Shown here piece by piece: positions 1 to 5,640 of a stretch of DNA of 11,934 nt; the first letter of the stretch is position 1, and every line of letters begins with the position of its first letter. The stretch is taken from positions 1,777,451-1,789,384 of the forward strand of contig OV299793.1 in assembly GCA_923184405.1 (NCBI GenBank). The letters are read 5' to 3'. The notes below the pieces were generated by a model. That model was given only the letters and a program-made list of their open reading frames with translations, was not told where the DNA came from and searched no databases. This DNA comes from Neisseria meningitidis (GTDB taxonomy: Bacteria; Pseudomonadota; Gammaproteobacteria; Burkholderiales; Neisseriaceae). The position numbers and the translations under genes were made by a program.

Positions 1-838
1 AGTTACGTATTGCTGCTACGCCTGAGGTAGCGGCGGCAACCACCGATTTTCACCGTGCTGCTTCTGCCCAGCTCTTTCAGGGTTTTGGCTGACATCGCCT
101 TTGTTGTTGATGAACGATACGGAAGCCTGGCTGGACAAAGAGGCGAATGCCGCATCGGTTGCGGCGGCGGCCGCACCGTTTAACCCGCAACACGGCTCCG
201 GTTCCTGCGCCTGAGATGACCACGGTAACGGCCAGTGCGATAATCGCCGCACCTGCTTCGGTTAAGCCTCCTGTTTGTAGTCCCATCTGTCGTAAGCAGC
301 TGCACCTGATTCCAGTTGATGTTTTTCGCTACTTGAGCTGTTTCAGATAGGCATACTCGGGCTGTTTGGCCAGCTTTTCGATTTCGGTTTTGAGGTTGCC
401 TTTGGGATGTCGACGATATAGCCGCCGGGAGCGGTCAGCTTAAGAAGAGTCCAACTTCCAAAGCTCGGTAGATCAGCGTTTCAACAGTGCTGCCGCTTCC
501 GCCTGCTTTTGCCATACGGTCGAGTTGATTCCAACCTTTCTTTCGGTTTGATGCGGTTAACGATGCCTTTAGATAATTTTCGCATCGGCTCGGGCTTTTT
601 CACCCACCCCGCCTGTATGTCGGCTCCGGAAAGGGTGGTTTTGAAATCGGCGCCTCTGAGTACGGTATCCCAGCCGGAACGGGTTTTGGCTGTTTGGGCG
701 ATAACGCGTACGGGCAGTTTGGTTTCGTTCAGCTCGTTTTGCTGTAATTGCTTTTACCCACTTTGATGCCGATGAAACGGGTACTTTTCTGAACATTCAA
801 TTGGTGCAGAATGCCTCCGGCTGCCAGCAGATAGATTG
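1..838 (-). pseudogene. Silent tpsA cassette 1 (alternative shaft to DUF637-like segment), truncated at window edge
   Basis: This is an internal piece of a TpsA haemagglutinin with no start codon, signal peptide or toxin end. Reading the minus strand from 838 and allowing frameshifts gives FHA-type shaft motifs (RFIGIKVGKSNYS, SGWDTVL, ADIQAGVGEKARADAKII), then PGGYIVDIPKGNLKTEIE, QPEYAYLKQL, NINWNQVQ, YKQEGLTEAGAAIIALAVTVV and an Ala-rich stretch ending near AGVA at about base 12. The same order of motifs occurs in the resident tpsA at about 6720-5890. Identity is close in the second half. In the first half the protein differs clearly (resident: RFLGITYGKAHDTVTQD), so this is an alternative allele, not a simple duplicate. 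At least five frame changes are needed, several at runs of identical bases. It starts immediately beside the uptake-sequence hairpin at 839-871. Homology stops within about 12 bases of the left edge, so the 3' end is either there or outside the window. Confidence 0.85.
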
Positions 839-871
839 AGGCCGTCTGAAAAACGGATATTCAGACGGCCT
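839..871. terminator. AG-type DUS inverted pair, hairpin after immunity gene 1
   Basis: Two copies of AGGCCGTCTGAA face each other (839-850 and the complement at 860-871) with a 9-base loop, giving perfect 12-bp arms. Paired uptake sequences downstream of genes are a known Neisseria terminator arrangement. It lies 70 bases past the immunity gene stop at 942. No U-run follows the stem on the minus strand, so termination strength is uncertain. Its prefix is AG, unlike the AT prefix of the hairpins at 2737 and 3703. Confidence 0.8.
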
Positions 872-941
872 ATTGCTACTTTAAATAATATTTGGGTTTA
901 AAATATCATCGTATTTCCCAAATTCGGGAACAGAAAATCAA

Positions 942-1202
942 TTATTTAAATTTTTCATCCTCATAATATGGGTGATCAAAAGCTCTCCTTCCCACATATT
1001 TATTTCTTCTATGCCTTTATCTTTCATAAACTCATGATAATCATAAAATCTTTTCCATATTGTCCGTAAAAAATTTTCATATCCCCAAGCCACATAGCAT
1101 AACATTCATCGCATAAAATGACCTCCTGTAGAAATATTTAGGCTTTGCATGATAAAGGTAGCCTTGCTCACATCTTGGGCAAATTTTAATTTCTTTATCC
1201 AT
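942..1202 (-). pseudogene. Probable immunity protein for the orphan toxin, CxxC/CxxC zinc-ribbon type, frameshifted
   Basis: The ATG at 1202 is preceded by AAGGAATCTCTT, a good ribosome binding site, and lies 14 bases after the toxin stop at 1217. It opens MDKEIKICPRCEQGYLYHAK, then the frame is lost. Following the neighbouring frames restores LCDECYAMWLGDMKIFYGQY, then YDYHEFMKDKGIEEINMW, then FDHPYYEDEKFK and a TAA at 942-944. The reconstructed protein is near 88 residues, with two CxxC pairs (CPRC and CDEC) expected to form a zinc ribbon and an acidic C-terminus suited to binding a basic nuclease. About three single-base losses explain the breaks; one is GATTTTAT, where five T would keep frame. 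The immunity role rests on position directly after a toxin in a tpsA cassette and on resemblance to short zinc-ribbon proteins in that position in Neisseria (from memory). The pairing with this toxin is inferred. Confidence 0.65.
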
Positions 1203-1216
1203 AAGAGATTCCTTTC

Positions 1217-2542
1217 TTAATTATTTCTGAGGATATGCAGAAATGATTTTATTTGTTCCTTTTGCACAACAATCCGCACTTTTGTTTCTCCTTTTGTTCC
1301 AATAGGTTTCTTCATATCTACAAGATATACGGATGAATCATTTGGCAAAGGATTTCCTTTCATTCTCCAAGCTTCATCAACCAAAGGCAAAACTTCTTTA
1401 CGGGACACATTAAAAACAGAATGAACAGGTTTGTTTGGATTTGGAATTGTATGGGCTAAAACATGTTTAATCCTATTACCATGCTTAGCATCTAACCCAT
1501 AATCTAACCCCGCCTATGTTGTCCAAACCTTATTAACCTTATCATAAGTAAGCTTGATTCCGGTCTGCTTCTGAATTTCCTGTATGGCTTTAGCCGTATC
1601 AACTGCTTCGTCTCCCGCCTTCAGAACATAAGCCCCGCCTCGGCTGATTTTAGTCGCACCTGCCGGAACAAAGGGAACGGCAGCTGCGGCGGCATCCACA
1701 CCAAAATCAATCGCCGCTTCTCGAGCCATCTGCTTATCGCCAATAGATTTGGCGTAAATCCATTTACCGCCGTCCCATACGAGGTTGCTGATATCCCAAA
1801 TAATATCTAATGCATTATTTTTAACAGCTGTTTCGGAAGCATTTGCCGCCACATCAACATTGCCTCCTGTAACACCTACAGTCGCTCCGGCTACCAATTT
1901 TGCATACGCAGTAATATTCGCTTTAGCTTTTTCAATTTCAGAAGCAGTCATACCGCTGAAATCGGTATTCTTAACCAAAGCCTCACCGACAATCTCCCCA
2001 CGACCGCAACAATCGCGCCGTCCTGACACGTGCCCTTATCCGCCGCCGCTGCCGCACAGCCCGCTATGGCATGGGCAATCTTATGGGCAAAACAGTGCTG
2101 ATCCAATTGTTTGATTTTACTTGCTGCCTCTCCATGCGCAGTATTCACCAAAGCCGCAAGGATATTCGCTTCCAGATTGTCTTTCAGACTGCCGCCGTTA
2201 ACGGCGGTGTTAATCAGCGCGGCACTGCCCGCATTAGCCAAGTTGACGTTGAGGTTGTTTACCCAAGGGTCTCGCCCCGAGTGGCAAGGGAGGAAGCACC
2301 GATTTTGTTGGATACGCCTGCGATGGCCGCTGCTACAACCAGATTTTTCACTGTGCGGCTTCTGCCCAGCTCTTTCAGGGTTTTACCGACATCGCGCTTT
2401 GCTGTTGATGAACGATACGGAAGCCTGGCTGGCCAGCGAGGCGAATGCGGCATCGGTTGCCGCTGCGGCCGCGCCGTTTACCCCAGTGCGGCTCCGAACC
2501 CTGCGCCCGCAGTAACCACAGTAACGGCCAGAACGATACATC
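1217..2542 (-). pseudogene. Silent tpsA cassette 2: DUF637-like, pretoxin and C-terminal RNase-like toxin
   Basis: There is no signal peptide or secretion domain. Homology to TpsA starts abruptly near 2542 (IVLAVTVVTAGAG), followed by NGAAAAATDAAF-type Ala-rich sequence, LKELGRSRTVKNLVVAAA, NAGSAALINTAVNGGSLKDN and IAHAIAGCAAAAADKGTCQD. A pretoxin domain then ends TAVKNN (1814-1825), a variant of the usual VENN. A new C-terminal part follows, unlike the resident tpsA: a linker (DIIWDISNLVWDGGKWIYAK) and a terminal domain with YGLDAKHGNRIKHVLAHT, NPNKPVHSVF and VLPLVDEAW. Three frame changes lie upstream of 2030; a TAG at 1514-1516 interrupts the toxin in frame. The last 11 residues (KSFLHILRNN) look like a frameshift: one more A in the run at 1260-1263 would give GTNKIISAYPQK and a TAA at 1221-1223. 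The paired His motifs and the SAYP-like end suggest a BECR-fold RNase. The fold is an inference. Confidence 0.8.
1814..1825 (-). other. VKNN, altered VENN pretoxin boundary motif of cassette 2
   Basis: At the end of the pretoxin domain the sequence reads SETAVKNNALD where the resident tpsA has VAVENNLLSQ. A single G-to-A change (GAA to AAA) would account for it. In CdiA/TpsA proteins, sequence after VENN is the exchangeable toxin. Consistent with that, cassette 2 and the resident gene differ completely after this point and match before it. Confidence 0.75.
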
Positions 2543-2671
2543 GAAGTCACCGGGCATACAATAATCTCTCAACATATAAAATAATCCCAGTAGTCATAAA
2601 TGACATAGTTAGGACATGATATACCAATAATGAAGCAATACGTAACTTGAACGAAGTTACAACAGCGCGTG
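2543..2671. other. Unassigned spacer upstream of cassette 2
   Basis: No coding homology is seen here. On the minus strand it runs straight into cassette 2 with no credible ribosome binding site, so cassette 2 has no obvious start of its own. The only structure found is the short inverted repeat at 2642-2660, which overlaps a 13-mer shared with the left window edge. Confidence 0.6.
2642..2660. repeat. Short perfect inverted repeat GTAACTT-N5-AAGTTAC
   Basis: GTAACTT at 2642-2648 and AAGTTAC at 2654-2660 are perfect 7-bp arms around GAACG. The left arm belongs to GCAATACGTAACT (2634-2646), whose reverse complement is at 1-13. The arms could be an operator-like or recombination site, or chance; nothing nearby settles it. 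Confidence 0.5.
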
Positions 2672-2847
2672 TGGGGTGTCTTCAGCACGCATCCGGGCAG
2701 TATATAGGAATCTGGACATTTACTTGTGATAGAATAATGCCGTCTGAAAATTGAGCTTTTCAGACGGGTATTGAGCCGTAAATCATGGAACGCGTGCGCG
2801 CTAGGCTACTACACCTTTACGCATGGATTTTAGGTTTCGCGCAGGCT
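2672..2847. repeat. Spacer module copy A (repeat of 3639-3809)
   Basis: Aligned by eye with 3639-3809: shared blocks are GGGGTGTCTTCAGC, CGGGCAGTATATAG, ATTTACTTG, ATGCCGTCTGAAAA, TTCAGACGG, AAATCATGGAACG and CATGGATTT, in the same order and orientation. Copy A is the more diverged: the right outer arm has become CGCGTGCGCGCTAGGCTAC. It contains no gene. It lies just upstream (in transcription terms) of orphan cassette 2, while copy B follows immunity gene 2, so both sit at module borders. Confidence 0.8.
2737..2767. terminator. AT-type DUS hairpin in spacer copy A
   Basis: The full 12-mer ATGCCGTCTGAA occupies 2737-2748. CCGTCTGAAAA (2740-2750) pairs with TTTTCAGACGG (2757-2767) across a 6-base loop. 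The AT prefix is the meningococcal/gonococcal dialect. It may act as both an uptake signal and a transcription terminator. Confidence 0.8.
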
Positions 2848-2884
2848 ATGTTTTGTTTCATAAATCATTTTATCAGAGTTGCAG

Positions 2885-2917
2885 GTACGGTTAGCTGCCT
2901 TAGCGGCGTAACCGTAC
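2885..2917. terminator. Stable hairpin without DUS
   Basis: GTACGGTTA (2885-2893) is the perfect complement of TAACCGTAC (2909-2917), and the inner bases GCTGC and GCGGC can extend the stem with one G-T pair and a bulged G. It contains no uptake sequence and no U-run, so it could be a terminator, a structured RNA piece or the remains of a mobile repeat. It does not match the Correia element ends. Confidence 0.5.
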
Positions 2918-2937
2918 GAATGAAATGCCAAGTTGCA

Positions 2938-2978
2938 AGGCCGTCTGAAAAAGTTGAAAAACAGATACTCAGACGGCC
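2938..2978. terminator. AG-type DUS inverted pair
   Basis: AGGCCGTCTGAA at 2938-2949 is paired with TCAGACGGCC at 2969-2978, giving 10-bp arms around a 20-base loop. The second copy lacks the last T of the 10-mer. No gene ends immediately beside it, so it is probably left over from an earlier module order. Confidence 0.7.
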
Positions 2979-2998
2979 AGTTAACGTATAAAGGCTGC

Positions 2999-3357
2999 TG
3001 ATATGTACGGATAGCGCCTCTACAGTTGCAAGGCTAACCACAACTATACAAGAAGGGCAAAAAAACAGCCCTCAACCAGACTCGGCAAATAAACTAAAAA
3101 TCTATAGGATAATACCCAAAAAACCACCAAAAACATTCTAAAAAATAAAAAGAGCGACATAAGGAACAAAATCAATAAATAAATAAAAACCACACCTTTT
3201 AAATATTCAACTAATCCACAGCACTACAGGAAAGAACAGAGACAAGAAAAAAAGAAGAGGTAGAAGAAAACAAATAAAACAACAATAGACCAAAAGAAAT
3301 CAAACGTTACATAGGCTGTGCATAGACTAAAACAATACAACTAAAAGGCAGAATTGT
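2999..3357. other. A-rich gap with no supported gene
   Basis: The plus strand is very rich in A (many A4-A7 runs, AATAAATAAATAAA) and sharply lower in GC than the cassettes on either side. The longest item seen is a 38-codon minus-strand frame at 3160-3044 encoding a hydrophobic peptide (MSLFLFFRMFLVVFWVLSY...). It has no ribosome binding site, so it is not called. No tpsA homology was recognised. It may be a heavily eroded toxin/immunity remnant or foreign filler DNA. Confidence 0.6.
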
Positions 3358-3604
3358 CAGATCGATGCCTTAGGGATGCGCTGAGGTTTACTGCGTCAGG
3401 CTTGGCGTTTTTTGTGTTCTTTGACTTCAGTAATGTGTTTGCGGTTGTACCATTTGCCGGTTTTGTATGCGGCGTTCTAAGATTATAGGTTCTACCGGCG
3501 TAGGATTGGTCGCCGTAAGTTGCAGTTTGATTTTTGCCGTTTTCTGCGGCTATGTGGCGGCCTCAAATGATGCGGCTGTTCTCATTGGCATACGGTGCGC
3601 TAAT
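3358..3604 (-). pseudogene. Isolated internal fragment of tpsA shaft
   Basis: This stretch matches 6822-7065 of the resident tpsA in the same orientation. Shared blocks include GATGCGCTGAGGTTTACTGC, TGTGTTCTTTGACTTC, GTGTTTGCGGTTGTACCATT and GATGCGGCTGTTCTCATTGG on the plus strand. Small indels and substitutions are scattered through it, so no frame stays open. Homology stops sharply on both sides: A-rich DNA lies to the left and unrelated sequence leads to spacer copy B on the right. It looks like the stub of a former cassette after deletion. It has no coding capacity of its own. Confidence 0.85.
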
Positions 3605-3638
3605 ACTCTATGGTTTGCGAAAGTTCTGCAGCAAGCGT

Positions 3639-3809
3639 AGGGGTGTCTTCAGCGCGCGCCCGGGCAGTATATAGAGAATCTGAATATTTACTTGAATAAC
3701 AAATGCCGTCTGAAAAGTGTTGAGCTTTCAGACGGCATTGTTCATAAATCATGGAACGTGCGTGCTGAAGCACACACCTTACATGGATTTAAGGTTTCAT
3801 GCAGAGCTA
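3639..3809. repeat. Spacer module copy B, nested palindrome around a DUS hairpin
   Basis: This is the second copy of the module at 2672-2847 and the better preserved one. Besides the central uptake hairpin it has outer imperfect inverted arms: GGTGTCTTCAGCGCGC at 3642-3657 faces GTGCGTGCTGAAGCACACACC at 3758-3778. The whole unit can therefore fold as one long interrupted stem of about 137 bases. It lies about 180 bases past the stop of immunity gene 2. No open frame is present. The size and symmetry resemble a miniature inverted-repeat element, but no target-site duplication was identified. Confidence 0.75.
3703..3738. terminator. AT-type DUS hairpin in spacer copy B
   Basis: ATGCCGTCTGAA (3703-3714) and its complement (3727-3738) are both full 12-mers. 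The perfect stem extends one base further at each end (3702-3715 with 3726-3739, 14 bp) around a 10-base loop. It is the strongest terminator candidate in the window and would end transcription of the tpsBA-toxin-immunity unit. Confidence 0.85.
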
Positions 3810-3992
3810 CAACTTGCTGCGGCAGTATAAAGTATTTTTAGTATTTCCGTTTTGGTAATTTTGCCCGACGGTTAAAAATACAGTTGCTACTCTTGCTGCA
3901 TGACAAGATTTAATTTAAATGTTACGTGAATCTTGTTTACATCCTTAGTAAAAAATATGATAGTCACTCGAGAAGAATAGATAGATTTTATT

Positions 3993-4267
3993 CTATCCAG
4001 AATTAGTTTGTTGATAACATTTTTTCATTTCCGCGATGAAAAATTATCTTTTCCTCTTTCATTGAGACAGTTAGTTTCTAACAGATAGATTGCCCATGCT
4101 GTAAAAATAAATGTACTATCTTCCGGATATTCAGATAAATAAATTTCGAATTCAATTATAGAATATTCAGCTGCTTCAATTAATGTTATATCTAAATCTC
4201 TGACAAATTTTTCCGTTATATTTTTAAATAATTTCTTGAATTCTATATAATTTTTAAATTTTTCCAT
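3993..4267 (-). CDS. Candidate immunity protein for the resident TpsA toxin (family not recognised)
   Basis: The ATG at 4267 has a ribosome binding site (CAGGAAAATAGAATC) at good spacing. The open frame gives 80 residues starting MEKFKNYIEFKKLFKNITEK and containing EAAEYSIIEFEIYLSEYPED and FIFTAWAIYLLETN; it is acidic and helix-rich, with no signal peptide. As written it stops at 4025 after NFSSRK. One extra T in the T-run near 4030 would instead give DNFFIAEMKKCYQQTNSG ending at the TAG at 3993-3995, a more natural 92-residue product; the given span uses that end. The gene is the only intact-looking frame between the resident toxin remnant and the terminator hairpin, the usual place for a CDI-type immunity gene. 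The GC content is much lower than in tpsA, as expected for exchangeable toxin/immunity modules. Its function is inferred from position only. Confidence 0.55.
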
Positions 4268-4352
4268 GATTCTATTTTCCTGTAAAAATATTTAATTGAA
4301 TATTTAGATAGCGATTTCTAAACTCCTAAAAATAACATTGCTGCAAGATTGA

Positions 4353-4536
4353 TCAGGCACGTAACTCAGTAAAGCATATCAATTTACGTATTCCTGATAC
4401 ATTACGATTATTTCCGAGTTGCTGTGCTATAGTTTCAAATAATTTATATTTATCCACCTATATTTCTTAAATAGTTCCTCTAGGAGGAGACGCAATATTA
4501 TGATATTTATCAACAGATATCTCACGTATTCAGAAC
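4353..4536 (-). pseudogene. Probable C-terminal remnant of the resident toxin
   Basis: One minus-strand frame is readable from about 4529 to the TGA at 4353-4355 if two in-frame stops are passed: EISVDKYHNIASPPRGTI, stop, EI, stop, then VDKYKLFETIAQQLGNNRNV and SGIRKLICFTELRA. The stops interrupt protein-like sequence without any change of frame, which points to nonsense substitution. It ends 85 bases before immunity gene 2, where a toxin would end. The toxin family was not recognised. It could also be chance open sequence, since the region is AT-rich. Confidence 0.35.
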
Positions 4537-5028
4537 ATTCAAATTTACTGTTATGCATAGTAACGAAAATGGTTTCAAAATACAATCATACTGCTTTATT
4601 GAACACAGAACTAAATGCACACATGCCTTTAGAAACAATCCTGTAGAGCACTCAATTCTTGATAACACAAGATTGTCCTATTAATGAAACTAGGCCGACA
4701 CTCACATGAACATTCTACGGCTCACAAAATGTCACTGAAAATGATAGTCTTAAAAGCAGGGAGCACCATCATTTGCTCAGATATACAGTCAATCAGGTGC
4801 AGACTTAACCGACAAAGAAAAAAATGCAGATACAGAAGTAATGCAAATATCAATGTGCCATTAACAACCTGAACTGTACAATGCAAATAAACCTCCATTC
4901 TAGAGATTGGCAGACCCCCAGGTATCTCCCTATACAATGTAAAAACCGCCTAAAAAAACAATAGCTGCTTTGACACTGAAGCCAAGCGGTCCGTTTAATA
5001 AGTAAAGTGCAGGTTGTGCGGCAACAGC
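4537..5028 (-). pseudogene. Eroded post-VENN segment of tpsA
   Basis: Directly after the TGA at 5029-5031 the same frame continues AVAAQPALYLLNGPLGFSVK to about 4960, then breaks. A second recognisable block in another frame, TVQVVNGTLIF, lies near 4880-4840. I recall these blocks in this order in intact meningococcal TpsA proteins with this C-terminal type (AVAAQPALYLLNGPLGF ... GTVQVVNGTL), so the region is a decayed continuation of the gene. From about 4720 to 4540 nothing is recognisable. Substitutions, stops and indels are all present. Confidence 0.55.
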
Positions 5029-5376
5029 TCATTTGTAATCAAAAGAATCATAACGACTCAATGTTTGATAGGCTTTCGATAAGGTGTTATTAAGATCTTT
5101 GAAAGGAATAGTCAGATTACCCATTGACTGCAGCGTTTTCAGTATCGAAACTGCCCAAACAGAATTGCCTCCAAGAGATTTCGTTAATGCAAAATAAGCA
5201 AGAATATTGTATTCTTGATTACGTAAACTACTTGGAACTTTTACATATCAGCCAAGCAATTCATTAGAATACCGATCTTTCTCAATCAAATAGATATTCA
5301 GACATGAATCTTGTTCAGTCAGACTGCCCCAATCTGAAGATAATATGCATTTCACATTGGCTTTTTCGATCAATTT

Positions 5377-5640
5377 TTATCTAAGAGCATACTCTTCTTG
5401 AGATAAAAGATTATTTTCCACCGCGACATTAGCCGCATTCGACGCAGTATTCACATCGCCGCCGACCATGCCGCTCACAGTGCACGCAACCAGTCTGATG
5501 TATGCTAAGATCTGTTCGCGTTCTTTAGCTGACAAAGTGGCAGGATTTTCGACGCATGTCAAAGATTCAACCACTATCTCGCCAACTGCCGCATCGATTG
5601 CACCATCCTGACATTTACCCTTATTCGCAACCGCTGCCGA
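5377..5640 (-). other. PT-VENN pretoxin domain of the resident tpsA
   Basis: The minus strand reads NKGKCQDGAIDAAVGEIVVE, then LSAKEREQILAYIRLVACTV, GGDVNTASNAANVAVENN, with VENN encoded at 5410-5421. In CdiA-type proteins this domain separates the conserved exporter-side protein from the variable toxin. The Ala and Gly substitutions seen elsewhere are mild here, but the frame closes at a TAA nine codons after VENN. Confidence 0.8.

Noticed and set aside
2071..2619. Open plus-strand frame of 182 codons across cassette 2
   Set aside because: It lies antisense to well-recognised DUF637-like and pretoxin sequence; its composition (Ser, Arg, Pro-rich) is that of a shadow frame, and it has no ribosome binding site or family motif.
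3044..3160. 38-residue hydrophobic minus-strand frame
   Set aside because: No ribosome binding site and strongly T-rich DNA, which yields Phe/Leu/Val runs by composition alone. Kept only as a remark in the A-rich gap.
2672..3809. Correia elements, insertion sequences or transposases in the intergenic region
   Set aside because: No Correia-type ends (TATAGTGGATTAA) and no transposase motifs were seen; the repeat found is instead the DUS-centred spacer module.
4684..4872. Plus-strand frame of 62 codons (MKLGRHSHEHST...)
   Set aside because: It is opposite the decayed tpsA tail with TVQVVNGTLIF and has no recognisable motif or ribosome binding site.
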